This document shows positions 1 through 9,735 of a stretch of DNA of 25,729 nt, one piece after another. A program made the translations under genes and the position numbers. Origin of the DNA: Trichomonas tenax (taxonomy: Eukaryota; Parabasalia; Trichomonadida; Trichomonadidae); contig JALKBU010000754.1 of assembly GCA_023091735.1 (NCBI GenBank), positions 1 to 25,729 of the forward strand. Direction: 5' to 3'. How positions within the stretch are numbered: the first letter of the stretch is position 1; the number at the start of each line of letters is the position of its first letter. The notes below the pieces were generated by a model that searched no databases, had not been told where the DNA came from, and saw only the letters and a list, made by a program, of their open reading frames with translations.

Positions 1-571
1 ATAGACTGTGCCACTTATACCACTGGATAGACAACTATCAATATGTACATGAAAGTACTTTCAAATCGAAAAAAATATTGATCAGATAAAAAGTTATGAA
101 GGTCGCGGGACTACACCGCAGAAGGAAAAATACTGCCGATAAAGTCATGTCATTTTCCCCTTAGCCACGGAACAACTCGATAGTGGCTGTTTAAAAAGTC
201 GCTCTATATATGGTATTATTCATGTTTTTCAAATCAAAACACGATTTTGAAGTGTATTTTTGGAAATTTTCTAAAATTTTGCATAAGTGTAAAAAGAAAC
301 ACAAAATTAGCGCACAGTTGCAACGGGCTTGGCAAGTACTGCGAGGAAAAAATGAAATGAATGAAAAAAGAATAAAAATAATTAGAATAAATAATATAGC
401 GAAAAATAAAGTAAACATGTGCAACACACATGTTGCGTTTATGGTAGATCGACATTGGACGAATATTTTTTGCAGCTTTTAGGTGATGAAATTTTTTTGA
501 TGCAATTTGTTGATGGAATGTCACATTTTTGGTTGATGGAATATGTTGGTCGATATTTTTGTGTTACTGCT
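1..571. other. AT-rich stretch with no supported gene
   Basis: Short open frames exist on both strands here (about 60-96 codons). They overlap each other, are rich in Phe/Ile/Lys as expected from AT-rich noise, and show no domain. I see no RNA gene, tandem repeat or strong inverted repeat. It lies downstream of the broken minus-strand gene at 572-1108. Confidence 0.5.
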
Positions 572-1108
572 TCAATTTCGTTGCATTTCGGCGTGATGCT
601 GAGTAATTAGCTGTTGTTGATACATGAAGAAGTAATATGCTGGTTGTGGATTGATTTGTGGGATGTTTGATAATAATTTCCCTTTTTTCAAATAATTATT
701 AATATTTGCAACAAAATCATGAAACGAAACACTTTCAGGATAGTCACATAAATGACGGAACTTCTCTGTTCTGTGGATCGCATCGTAAATTTCATTGATT
801 TTTGGTGATTCATTGGTAATTGCATTATTAATATCTAATCGATGGCGATTGTGCCTTCTGTTGAATATCTCTTGTTCGCTGGGGAATAACTGGCGAATAT
901 ATTTATTTAGCAAATAATGCATCTAAATTACGTGGTGAAACATCGCATGCTTTACACCACTGCGAACATTGATATAATTGCATGTGCCATCAAATGATGC
1001 AAGCAGTGCAGCTACAATGCAGTATCTGATGAGTTGCGACTTGTTTTCATAGTCATCTTTGTGTTCTTTTAAAAGCTTCCTATAGATCTTAGAAAGCATT
1101 TTCTTCAT
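572..1108 (-). pseudogene. Unknown short protein, interrupted by an in-frame TAG
   Basis: Read on the minus strand, an ATG at 1106-1108 opens 61 codons that end in TAG (923-925). The next codon, in the same frame, is ATG (920-922), and the frame continues for 116 more codons. Both halves have gene-like composition with all residue types, unlike the surrounding AT noise. The second half ends near residues with the pattern HHAEMQRN. A TCACCA hexamer abuts the first ATG (1109-1114), matching the trichomonad initiator TCA+1Y(T/A) reasonably well, so the upstream half carries the natural start. I do not recognise the family. The simplest reading is one gene of about 178 codons with a nonsense mutation. 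Two separate genes or stop readthrough are alternatives. Confidence 0.5.
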
Positions 1109-2027
1109 TGGTGATGCAATTTAGACCCTCCGCTTTTCTCTAACAAACCCAAATCTGGGTTTCAGTCAAACCTTAGGGAACAAGAAACTGCATTGTGTTT
1201 AAAAAATAATCTAAATTTTAAACGGCCACAGTAAAGAAAAAAATTCCAATGCATGAACCAAATAGTAGTGTCACTTTTAACCAAAATAAATGGGGTTTAT
1301 TTGGTCGAATCCCCTCAAAAAGTGGGCACTATCGAGTTTATCTTTTACTATCGAGTTCGTGACATGACTTTATATTGATATTTAATAAAAAATAATGAAT
1401 TGATGATTAAAATGAAAATCATTAGATTTGTCATATAAGCCATCTGCCATAATGCAGATTGACAACAATTAAAGACAAAAATAAGACTATATATTTTTTT
1501 GAAAATGTTTCTCTTTCGAAAAACTCATTTTTAATCGAAACCCTGAATATGATTATATATGCATGGATGATTTATGATGATAAAAAGCTCCAAAGCGATA
1601 ATTTTTGTTAAAAAATTTTCGAAAATAGATGGAACTAATATATAGAATATAATTAGCCTATAATATCTTCATCACCTATTCAAAAAATAAAGTATTCAGA
1701 AAAATTAATGTGTTATACTCTGTAAGATATTATATGAATTATTTCCCAAAATACATTTTCGACTTTCTCAAAACTATTTGTAAAGCTCACGATCCTATTT
1801 GTGAGATCACTATAGAAAACATGTTTCCATTCATTAATTTCTATCCTATTCATTTGAATTTTTTTTATTTGTTTTTCGATTAGCTTGACATGCCCAGTGT
1901 ATATATTTATCATTAACTCATACATCATAGTTAATTGACACGAAATGTGATCGACAAATTGCCATGTAAAGCATTCAAAAGGCCGGTTATTTTTTCAGGC
2001 GAAAAATGAACTACGTTTTATCCTGTA
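1109..2027. other. Intergenic region, no supported gene
   Basis: This is AT-rich sequence of about 0.9 kb. A 71-codon minus-strand frame at 1713-1928 is the only sizeable ORF. It has no recognisable domain and no Inr-like start. It could be a relic but I cannot support it as a gene. Confidence 0.45.
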
Positions 2028-2431
2028 GGGTATAATAAAGAGTCACGAAAAAGCGACTTGTTTACATGGCAGTTCTAAATACGTTTTGACATGTAAAGTT
2101 TGCCATTATAACAAAGGGTGTTCTATCAAGCTTGATTGACTCCCTCGCAAGCTTGATACACACTCTAACAAGCTTGCTAAACTCTTTACCAAGCTTGAAA
2201 TGAACTCTAACAAGCTTGATACGCACTTTATAAAACTTTATATGCACTCTAACAAGCTTGAAATGAACTCTAGCAAGCTTAATAGGCTCTCTAATAAGAT
2301 TTGCCGATGCTATAACAAGCTTAATTAAACTTTATAAATACACATTCTAATTAACTAACTAATTTTACATGTCAAAATGAAATATATTCGCCATGTAAAC
2401 ATGTCACTTTTCGTGACTCTTTATTATACCC
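2028..2431. mobile_element. 404-bp inverted-repeat element (MITE-like)
   Basis: The ends are long imperfect terminal inverted repeats. The left arm at 2028-2097 begins GGGTATAATAAAGAGTCACG, and the right arm (about 2364-2431) read in reverse complement begins with the same 20 bases. The match continues with a few differences through GTTTACATGGC and ends at TTTTGACATGTAAA. No transposase could fit, and the interior is mostly a 21-bp tandem array. This is the structure of a non-autonomous DNA transposon (MITE). I could not find a convincing target-site duplication at the borders, so the exact ends and the superfamily are not fixed. Confidence 0.75.
2127..2336. repeat. Ten tandem copies of a 21-bp unit
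   Basis: Units start CAAGCTTGAWNNRMACTCTAA with degeneracy. Successive copies begin every 21 bases from 2127 to 2316. Most units keep CAAGCTTG, and the copies starting at 2232 and 2295 are the most diverged. The array fills the core of the inverted-repeat element at 2028-2431. On the minus strand it reads as a short open frame of 7-residue repeats (KLVRVxI-like), a by-product of the 21-bp period and unlikely to be a real protein. Confidence 0.9.
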
Positions 2432-2912
2432 AACATTTATCCAATAAATGATATATATAAGTGTAAGATTATGAAAGGAACAGGAAGAATTCAACAAATA
2501 TGTTTCTATTTAAGTTTTAGGTGCTATAATCGTGGACGTTCCATGGTATGTGTTATAGATATTTGGTTATTTTGCAGAAATTTGAACTCAATCAATGGCC
2601 TATACGGCAAACTTGATTTAAATCACATATAACCATGCAGATAGGTGTCTTTGTGTCAAATAATGATGTAGTTATTCGCTAATTTTCAAAACACAAGAAT
2701 GTAACTTTGATTCAAAATTTTTTCAAAGTTTCAAATCATTGAAGTCATCTAATTTCTCTAAAAAAACACTACGTGTGGCGTACAGCTATCGCAGCACACA
2801 TCTTTTTATATGGTCATTTTGTCAAATTCAATTTGAATATTGCCACTCGGGCCTTCATTAACTATATATTTATCACAAATGGCATGCTTGCACCTCGAAT
2901 ATTTCGAACACA
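2432..2912. other. Intergenic region, nothing recognised
   Basis: About 480 bases of AT-rich sequence separate the inverted-repeat element from the short ORF at 2913. I see no gene, RNA gene or repeat in it. Confidence 0.4.
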
Positions 2913-3176
2913 ATGAACAGCGAAGTGATTTTGATTGATTATTTTAATTTCAACGATTCAACTTTTGTCATTCCGGACACTTTGCCCGCGACAAATGTGA
3001 CGCACTGGATACCATTAGCAGTGTGGAAAAGAAAAATCATCGATCTCAAAGTCAGTAATGAGATTAACGAATTTAATTTCGGTCAAACAAAAGCTGTGAA
3101 TAACGAAAACTATTCTTATATTTATCATCTATATATTGTGCACCCCGAAATGGCAATGGTTAGAGCCCGTAAATAA
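2913..3176 (+). CDS. Hypothetical 87-residue protein
   Basis: The ORF opens with ATG at 2913 (MNSEVILIDYFNF) and ends at TAA followed by ACAAAA, close to the TAAA context seen at other stops here. Its composition is mixed (Trp, Pro, Gly, Arg and Met all occur), which is more gene-like than nearby noise. No signal peptide, membrane segment or known motif is visible. There is no Inr-like TCA hexamer close to the ATG. It could be a small gene or the remnant of a larger one, and I do not recognise it. Confidence 0.35.
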   Translation: MNSEVILIDYFNFNDSTFVIPDTLPATNVTHWIPLAVWKRKIIDLKVSNEINEFNFGQTKAVNNENYSYIYHLYIVHPEMAMVRARK

Positions 3177-3588
3177 ACAAAAATAATTATGTTGATAAAA
3201 TATATTTGAACTATAATAAAATGTGAGACTTGTACATATGTTTATTTAATATACTCTTTTATGACAATATATTTATGAAGCCATATTAAACAACTCGCTT
3301 AATATTATATTCGATGAAATTTTTTATAGGCAATCATATCAAATATCCACACAGAAATTGTTCTGCATTGAAATGTAAAGAAAATCTTCATAGTATATAT
3401 AAGATTTTTCGAAATATTTCACGAAAATAATTTTATATGGAGCTAAAATAGTTGAAATCAAGCAATCATTGATAGACCATGGTATTCTTATATAAGATTT
3501 TGTTTAAAAAATATATAGAGAAAGATATGTTACAAATCCAGAAACGCGAGAAAATTAACAATAATTATAAATGCCGATCACATTTTGA
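3177..3588. promoter_or_regulatory. Intergenic region upstream of the membrane-protein gene, with an Inr-like TCACAT
   Basis: This stretch is mostly featureless AT-rich DNA. Near its end TCACAT (3578-3583) lies a few bases upstream of the ATG at 3589, exactly where the trichomonad initiator (TCA+1Y(T/A)) is expected. That supports 3589 as the true start. Confidence 0.5.
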
Positions 3589-4887
3589 ATGTTTTCTGAG
3601 GTGAAGTTGGAAAACTCTAAAGTCAATGGAAAGCGATATGATAAGAGTCTGAAAAACCTCTTTTGGACGATAGTCGTTTACCTCGTCATACTTCAGAGCA
3701 CTTTTGTTTACCTTTGTATTATAAATCAATATAAATTCGAATCTGTTGTTAATTTCCAGCAGTTCAGAAGATTTCACACATGGTTGCAAGGTGATTTCGA
3801 CTTTGTTATTGGTCCAATTACAAGGTTTCACCAGGGAATTAAAATATTTGGCTCAATTGTAAGGGCATATTATAAAAGTGATGAATCCATGAACCTTACA
3901 ATGAGCATTAGTAAGCAATACTATAAATCTTACGGTGTTTCTGTTGTTAATTCATCAATGAAGATTTATCCCAAGTTTATTGGCGACGACAGAATATCAG
4001 ATCCATTTATGATTCTCGATGAAGATATTACAAGTAGCAATCAAATTATCGTTAATGTAAGTTTAATTGGAAATGTTTTGAATGCAACCGGAATGAAGCT
4101 AATATATAATTATACTGATCCCAATGTTAACCTATATGCGATGAATCTGCGATTATTTTCTTTAATGGTCGTTGTTTATCCTGTATTCAAAGAATTAACA
4201 ACACTTTTCAAAGCCAAAGTCTTTAACATGTCTATCAACATATACATTATACTATGCATACTAATGGTATTGTGTTCAAATCCTCTTTCTTACTTTGTAG
4301 CATTTCTTAATAACAAATATCTCGATTTGATATTACAATTCCTGTACAATACACTATGCATGTTCAGCTTCTTATCACTGTTCAATTTTCCGCCTATTGA
4401 TCAATTCAGAAAGAATATATCTCAAATATATATTTCATCAATTGTAATTTCATTGATACTCAATGTTTTCGAGACTGCAACAGCATTAAACTTTGAATTC
4501 ATTGGTCCTCTTGCTCTAGGAATGAAATACAACGCTTTGCTTCAAATAGTAATCGTTTTAGGTTATATTTTAGTCTTGATGTGGTTCATTTTCATTCTTT
4601 GGAAGAATAATGCGACCCAAGCATCCAAACCTGTGTTAGTCATTCCTATTTTTAACTTACTATGCAAGGTCATTGTATATTCATGTATAATACCTATCTT
4701 TAAGGATAGTTTGAGCTTAATTCCATCTTCTATTCTATTTTCTAATAACATTCTTTGCGGATCTGCAATCATCTATTTTAACTTCATATATCGCGGCGAA
4801 CATCAACCGATTAACAATGAATTTGATGATGTTCCCGATTTCATCGAACAAGAAGTATCAGAACCTAATTTATCTGAAGAAAAATAA
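3589..4887 (+). CDS. Multi-pass membrane protein, GOST/Wntless/TMEM181-like
   Basis: The 432-residue protein has one N-terminal membrane segment (about residues 24-45) and then a roughly 140-residue extracytoplasmic region with several N-x-S/T sites. About seven hydrophobic helices follow (residues about 195-405), and the tail is short and acidic. This order (TM, luminal beta-rich domain, seven TM) is that of the GOLD-domain seven-TM family, and specifically of its WLS and TMEM181 members, which sort cargo in the Golgi/endosomal system. The assignment rests on topology and overall feel, not on a signature motif. The start is supported by the Inr-like TCACAT just upstream. Alternatives are another 7-8 TM transporter or receptor family. 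A structure prediction would decide. Confidence 0.5.
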   Translation: MFSEVKLENSKVNGKRYDKSLKNLFWTIVVYLVILQSTFVYLCIINQYKFESVVNFQQFRRFHTWLQGDFDFVIGPITRFHQGIKIFGSIVRAYYKSDESMNLTMSISKQYYKSYGVSVVNSSMKIYPKFIGDDRISDPFMILDEDITSSNQIIVNVSLIGNVLNATGMKLIYNYTDPNVNLYAMNLRLFSLMVVVYPVFKELTTLFKAKVFNMSINIYIILCILMVLCSNPLSYFVAFLNNKYLDLILQFLYNTLCMFSFLSLFNFPPIDQFRKNISQIYISSIVISLILNVFETATALNFEFIGPLALGMKYNALLQIVIVLGYILVLMWFIFILWKNNATQASKPVLVIPIFNLLCKVIVYSCIIPIFKDSLSLIPSSILFSNNILCGSAIIYFNFIYRGEHQPINNEFDDVPDFIEQEVSEPNLSEEK

Positions 4888-5395
4888 TTTTATTATATAT
4901 TGTTTGTTTGTAGTTAATATATAAATATGTATTCCTATGCCATCTTATTTTCCGTTTCTTAAGCAGTTTCATAACATATGTTTTTAGAGTATTTTGATCA
5001 AAGGCAACATGAATTAAGCAATTCAAATTTCGTATTACAGCAATCAATGTAATGCATTTACAAAATGTTACATATTTCATAGTTATGAAAAATATTTTTC
5101 ATAAATAAATTAACTGTGTAGAAGTATGCAGTTTATAACCCATATAGCTCAAACGGAATTATGATTAATTGCAATGTTAAATGAAGAATTTCAAAATGTC
5201 AACGATATGATATTGTTTTGACTAATATATTCAGTTTCATTCATTTTGAACAGTTGTGTTAGGATAAATGGTTTTGGATGACTTTAATATTTATGACATG
5301 TAAACTTGATTACTGTCAAAAAAATTCAAATTTTGCTGAAATAACGCTATACAATTGATGTTGAGAGTATGAAAAAATCACTCAGAAATAATTGT
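4888..5395. promoter_or_regulatory. Intergenic region with TGACATGTAAAC motif and Inr-like TCACTC
   Basis: It holds TGACATGTAAAC at 5294-5305, one copy of a motif found close upstream of several genes in this window. TCACTC at 5378-5383 fits the trichomonad Inr consensus and lies 13 bases before an ATG at 5396. Together they look like the promoter of the CIMIP2-like gene. The rest is AT-rich and unremarkable. Confidence 0.4.
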
Positions 5396-5399
5396 ATGA

Positions 5400-6098
5400 A
5401 TATCGTCACTTTTTCTTCTAAAACGTGTTTTTTTCCTTACATCTTATTTTTCGAAAATTCAAGTCGAAGATCCTCGCTGGCAGACAACATATTTATCCTC
5501 ATACTGCAACAAGGACTGGAGCAGGGTGAAGCCCACATATTCGTTAAACAAGCAGTCCACTTCTGTCGAGTGTTACTTGCCGACACCTGAATCAACATAC
5601 AAGTCCGAAGTTATTAATCCAGCGAAGAACTTCCACTACGAGAAGCAGAAAGGATTTAATTTCGAACAGTCTGAGCTTCCCCCGGAGTTTGATTCGAAAG
5701 TTAAGACGAAACTCGAGCAGAAGCCTGCGGAAACAAGCTACCAGCACTGCTTTGGTAGAGTTGGACAGCAGATTGCTATGAAATCGAAGCCAGCAACAGT
5801 CAGAAGTCTCAGCAAAATGACTACCGCTGAAATTGCTGGAACACCAAAGGTAACTTACTATCCACCAGGATATACAGGCTACATTCCACGTGAGTTTAAA
5901 GGAAACAGAGGCTATGTACCAAGAGAAGACAAATCTTTGAATGATTGCGCTTGGCAGTATAACGTTAATCTTCCAGGATACGACGGATACGTGCCCACAA
6001 TTGGAATGGAGCCAGATGTTTCAAACGTCAAACCAGCTCATACAACTTACCGTGATCTTTGTTCTGCAGCCAATTTTCTTCCAAAACCATCAGCATAA
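5400..6098 (+). CDS. CIMIP2/FAM166-like ciliary microtubule inner protein, 5' end unresolved
   Basis: The coding frame contains paired proline-glycine motifs typical of the CIMIP2 (FAM166, DUF2475) family: PPGYTGYIP near the middle, then GYVPRE and PGYDGYVP. These proteins sit inside axonemal doublet microtubules, and trichomonads are flagellated. The frame is open from 5400 to 6098, and the segment PRWQTTY...YCNKDW (5472-5519) already looks coding. It has no in-frame ATG until far inside the gene, at 5778. An Inr-like TCACTC (5378) and an ATG (5396) precede it in a different frame (+2). The likely explanation is a 1-nt indel between about 5420 and 5470, where several T-runs occur, as mutation or assembly error. 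A short undetected intron or a non-AUG start is possible, but I see no trichomonad 3' splice consensus. Confidence 0.65.
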   Translation: MSSLFLLKRVFFLTSYFSKIQVEDPRWQTTYLSSYCNKDWSRVKPTYSLNKQSTSVECYLPTPESTYKSEVINPAKNFHYEKQKGFNFEQSELPPEFDSKVKTKLEQKPAETSYQHCFGRVGQQIAMKSKPATVRSLSKMTTAEIAGTPKVTYYPPGYTGYIPREFKGNRGYVPREDKSLNDCAWQYNVNLPGYDGYVPTIGMEPDVSNVKPAHTTYRDLCSAANFLPKPSA

Positions 6099-6240
6099 CA
6101 TGTACTTTCTATACATTGTTTACTCAATTTACTGTTTTATATAATCTTTAATTCATTGAAAAATCAAAATATTTTCGATGTAAAATCAAACAAAAACATG
6201 AGTGCTCTTTGAATATAAGGAGAAATAGTTTGAAAATATT

Positions 6241-6304
6241 TTGACACGTAAAGTAAATTTATGTGGCAGATATATACAAAAATTTTGGCAGTCAAAAAAT
6301 TATA
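6241..6304 (+). promoter_or_regulatory. Putative promoter of the XRN-like gene
   Basis: TTGACACGTAAAG (6241-6253) matches the TGACAYGTAAA motif seen upstream of neighbouring genes. TCAAAA (6292-6297) lies about 10 bases before the ATG at 6305 in the position of a trichomonad Inr, although it lacks the pyrimidine after TCA. Confidence 0.35.
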
Positions 6305-8368
6305 ATGGAGCGACTTTTCACGGCTTTTCCTTTTGCAGAAATCGACGCCAAGCAGGCAGCGATGCCTATAATCGATATTATATGCATTGATATATCTCAT
6401 TTGATGAAATTATTCGGCTATGACCATTATAATCAATCATTTAAGATGGTTGATCGAATTATATGCGAGTTTCAACCCAAGAAGTGCATTTATTTCGCTG
6501 TAGACCATAATTACGTTATAGAATCCGAAGATGAATCAGAAGAATTTGATTCCACAAATTTCCAAGATTATTTCGAAAAGAAAATCGAAAAAAATAACTT
6601 ATGGAAGAATATTCCTGTGTATTACAGCAATGAAAACACCCAAGGACATGCATACATAAAGATTATTCAATTTCTCAAAAACAAACAACAGCAAAACCTC
6701 AATGCATTAATATTTTCGAACGAAAATACTACATTTATATCATCCTATCATCTCAATTTACAAAGAATCATGATTTTAAACATCAAATATAAAAATGACT
6801 TGTATGAAGTTAACCAAAACAGTTTTTCATGTTACAATGTTGATATCATTTCTCAGGTCCTTAACAAACACATGAATATTACTGATGAAAAAGGAAAGAA
6901 AAACATAATTTCAATTTTATGTTTATCAATTCTTGATTTAGATATATACAGCTTCCTCAAAAACAATTATTCAGATCTTGCATTAGTTAATGACAGTGGC
7001 TATTTGGAAAAAGATTGTTTAATGGAATTACTTTCAAAAGAAGCAGAAAAAATGGATGAAAACGATGATTTTGCACTTTCTGACGATGTGTGTATCAATG
7101 CCGTCAATGCACTGAATGCTTTTGTTCATTCTATTCTGTTCCAGAATGATTTTGATTTTAATTTAGCTCTCGAAGATCCTCAATCATTCCCAGCAGTAAT
7201 AACATTCTTGCGATATGACAGCAATTACGAACAGAGAACATCTGCGCTCGAGTTTCCTCAAATCAACGAGTTAGAAGTCTCAACAATTCATGAGATAGAA
7301 ATCGAATCTTCGCAGCCGAATTACTTCCCACGCATTGGAAATGAGTTCCAATACAAAGTGATTGCCGACTCATTTTCATTTTGCTTCAGATTGCTAAACA
7401 CTCACATGCCTGAAAGCGCAGGAGAGAAACTTGTTGGTGATATTGTCTACATTAACTGGCCTTGTGTTTGTCCCGCAAAAGTTGTCGGATTTAACAGTGA
7501 GCCTCGTGATTTCGTTGTTGGATACTTTTCAAGTATGACACAATTATCAACTGCTAATGTGCTTCCAATGAGATCGATCAATTCATCGAATACGTTATTC
7601 ACATTCTCAGGTCCTGAAATAGAGGTCCCAATATCTGCATTGTTAAGAATTCAAATGATTCCTGATGCAATCAAGAAAATCAATACAGTCGAGTTCAAGT
7701 TGGATAATTCTTATACCATATTCTCCAAGGATGGAAGATTTGGCTATGCCAGTGTCGAGAATGGAGAAACAAAGTATTTCATGGCCAAGCAGACATTTCC
7801 AGATCTTTCACAAAGTGTTAAAACTTTCGAGAAAACATTTGAAGCTTCTAAAATACCTGAAACAGTATCTAAGATTAAGGAATTATGGAGTTCTGAGTAC
7901 AACGAGCAAAAGATCACAGTCAAACAGATGATGACATCATTGGCTGAAGAATCAGACCTTCTCAAGTTCGATATATTCTATTCCAGAGTCGAATATAATG
8001 GTTTGGAATTATGGAGATTCAATAGAGAAAATCAGAAAGAAATTATATCAAGCAAATTAGTTGAAATTCTTGGCTCCATTTTCATTATACCATCTGACTA
8101 TGAAGAAGTAAAACTCGATCAAAATGATATCATCACTCCAAACTCAAAGTTCGATCTTCTTATTCCAATTCCAGGCGTTAAAGTTGCAATTGCCTCTCCA
8201 TGTAGCAACATTCCTTTCGGAACTATCGGTGTTGTTATCCAAAACATCCCATGGATGGATAAAGCAATTGTTATGCCTGTTATTTCTAACCAAGACATAG
8301 AACATGATGCAGAAGACTGCGTAATTGTCCCATACGGCGATTTATATGTTTTCCCGCAATCAATATAA
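6305..8368 (+). CDS. Divergent XRN-family 5'-3' exoribonuclease-like protein, catalytic residues partly lost
   Basis: The first ATG in frame is 6305, giving 687 residues starting MERLFTAFP. The layout follows the XRN1/XRN2 N-terminal nuclease region: a hydrophobic strand ending in Asp (CIDISHL, D29); FAVDHN (D67), where XRN has a strand followed by Asp-Gly; TQGHAYIKIIQFLK (113-125), matching the position of the PGEGEHKI motif; and LIFSNENTTF (135-144), where XRN has LDADLIML. A DLD (211-213) follows, and GDIVYINWPCVCPAKVV (about residues 377-395) resembles the SH3-like/D1 segment of XRN1. In this alignment both motif glutamates are Gln113 and His115, and both aspartates are Asn139 and Asn141. 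D29, D67 and one of D211/D213 stay. That pattern suggests an RNA-binding or scaffold pseudonuclease. The homology is read by eye, and the protein is much shorter than canonical XRN1. Confidence 0.5.
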   Translation: MERLFTAFPFAEIDAKQAAMPIIDIICIDISHLMKLFGYDHYNQSFKMVDRIICEFQPKKCIYFAVDHNYVIESEDESEEFDSTNFQDYFEKKIEKNNLWKNIPVYYSNENTQGHAYIKIIQFLKNKQQQNLNALIFSNENTTFISSYHLNLQRIMILNIKYKNDLYEVNQNSFSCYNVDIISQVLNKHMNITDEKGKKNIISILCLSILDLDIYSFLKNNYSDLALVNDSGYLEKDCLMELLSKEAEKMDENDDFALSDDVCINAVNALNAFVHSILFQNDFDFNLALEDPQSFPAVITFLRYDSNYEQRTSALEFPQINELEVSTIHEIEIESSQPNYFPRIGNEFQYKVIADSFSFCFRLLNTHMPESAGEKLVGDIVYINWPCVCPAKVVGFNSEPRDFVVGYFSSMTQLSTANVLPMRSINSSNTLFTFSGPEIEVPISALLRIQMIPDAIKKINTVEFKLDNSYTIFSKDGRFGYASVENGETKYFMAKQTFPDLSQSVKTFEKTFEASKIPETVSKIKELWSSEYNEQKITVKQMMTSLAEESDLLKFDIFYSRVEYNGLELWRFNRENQKEIISSKLVEILGSIFIIPSDYEEVKLDQNDIITPNSKFDLLIPIPGVKVAIASPCSNIPFGTIGVVIQNIPWMDKAIVMPVISNQDIEHDAEDCVIVPYGDLYVFPQSI

Positions 8369-8646
8369 CTTTGCACTTCATATTATCAACTGCTGTATTT
8401 TTTGCACTCAAATGTCTTCTTATGATTCATTTTTTTGCAAATTTAAGATAAACTCAAAAATGAGAGTACTAAAGTCTAGGGATTATCATAGCAGATTCAC
8501 TGGTTTGTTATTCATCGTTTAAATTTGTTTGGGGGTCATTTTTATTAATGAAAGATAATTTATGAAAAATTGCCAACTTTTTGAGTTTATTTCTCATATT
8601 TTTGTTTACGTGACAAAATTATATTAATAAACGTTCACCAAATTTA

Positions 8647-9735
8647 ATGACATTTTATAAAAGGAAAAGAGCGACACCAAAGGCTGTCACTGTAATATCG
8701 CCTATCACAGTTGACATAAAGCAGCAGGATGAAACGAAAGAACCATCATTTCCTGAAGAAAATACTCCAAAATCGATATTTAATCGGCCAAACATTGATC
8801 AAAGTATAATGAAACTACAAGAATCGGAACAAGAATCAATTATCAAAAAGTTGAAGATGGAATTAGAGGCTAAAACGCAGCAATTAAATGAGTTAGAGAA
8901 TCAAAATTCGCAAAAATTACAAGAACAGCAAGAAAGACTTATTCAGCTTAACTCAGAAATAGCCAAAATGCAGCAAATCAATGATAATACGAGTATTAAA
9001 TCTATTGAAGAAGAAAATAGCAAATTATTGGATGAAACCAACAAACTTAAGGATGAAAAGATGAACCTAGATGAAGATATATCTAAAAAGCAGATTGTTT
9101 GCGAGAATCTCGAGAAAGATGTTAAAAATATTAATCAATTGATGAGATCTTTACCTCATTACCAACAAATAAAGAAACTTCAAGAATTGATGTCGCAAAT
9201 GGAAAGAGACACCAATGAAAAACTCACTGTTTTTCAAAAACAAGAAAAAGAACTTAATACAAGGATTAAAACGCTTAAGGATGAATTAGATCAATATAAT
9301 CTTACTGCGGAAGACCTACAGAATCAAAATACTGATCTATACACACAGAGATCAGAACTTAGATCGAAATTTCAAGAAATATTCCTTGAATATCAGAAAT
9401 TGAACCTCACAATTCAAGCACAGGGAACCTTTATTCCTATTGAGCGTTATAACCTTGAAATCACAAATGCAAAGAAAGCAAATCAGAAGAGTTTAGACAA
9501 ACATCGCCAAACATGGCAAAAGTTCTTAGAAAAACTTCGAAAAGAAAACGAAGACCTAAGGAAAGAGATTATTGGCCAACAGCAAATCATTAATGATCTT
9601 AAAAACAAATCAGAGAAATTATCTCAACAATATACAGAAATAAACACATCTAAACGTCATGAAATACAAAACTTGAAACAAGAAAAGATGAAACTCGTCG
9701 AAGAATTTGGTATTCAGCCTTCAAATCGCAGATAA
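8647..9735 (+). CDS. Long coiled-coil protein, unknown
   Basis: The 362-residue protein has a lysine-rich N-terminus (MTFYKRKRATPKA). An almost continuous coiled coil then runs from about residue 50 to the end, rich in Glu, Gln, Lys, Asn and Leu heptads. The break near residue 258 (QAQGTFIPIERY) separates two coiled segments. Such proteins in flagellates are often axonemal or cytoskeletal, and its neighbour at 5400-6098 is a candidate axonemal protein. No specific family signature is visible. TCACCA (8635-8640) seven bases before the ATG is a good Inr candidate, and GTTTACGTGACAAAA (8604-8618) upstream is the reverse-orientation form of the motif shared by neighbouring genes. The stop codon runs into TAAA. 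Confidence 0.6.
   Translation: MTFYKRKRATPKAVTVISPITVDIKQQDETKEPSFPEENTPKSIFNRPNIDQSIMKLQESEQESIIKKLKMELEAKTQQLNELENQNSQKLQEQQERLIQLNSEIAKMQQINDNTSIKSIEEENSKLLDETNKLKDEKMNLDEDISKKQIVCENLEKDVKNINQLMRSLPHYQQIKKLQELMSQMERDTNEKLTVFQKQEKELNTRIKTLKDELDQYNLTAEDLQNQNTDLYTQRSELRSKFQEIFLEYQKLNLTIQAQGTFIPIERYNLEITNAKKANQKSLDKHRQTWQKFLEKLRKENEDLRKEIIGQQQIINDLKNKSEKLSQQYTEINTSKRHEIQNLKQEKMKLVEEFGIQPSNRR

Noticed and set aside
1713..1928. Possible 71-residue minus-strand gene
   Set aside because: There is no promoter motif, no recognisable domain and AT-driven composition; kept only as a mention.
2062..2247. Minus-strand 61-codon frame with KLVRV-type heptads
   Set aside because: It is a translation of the 21-bp tandem repeat, whose period is a multiple of three; no start context or conservation supports a protein.
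5526..5528. GTG at 5526 as the start of the CIMIP2-like gene
   Set aside because: GTG starts are not expected in a trichomonad, and the coding frame clearly extends further upstream (PRWQTTY...).
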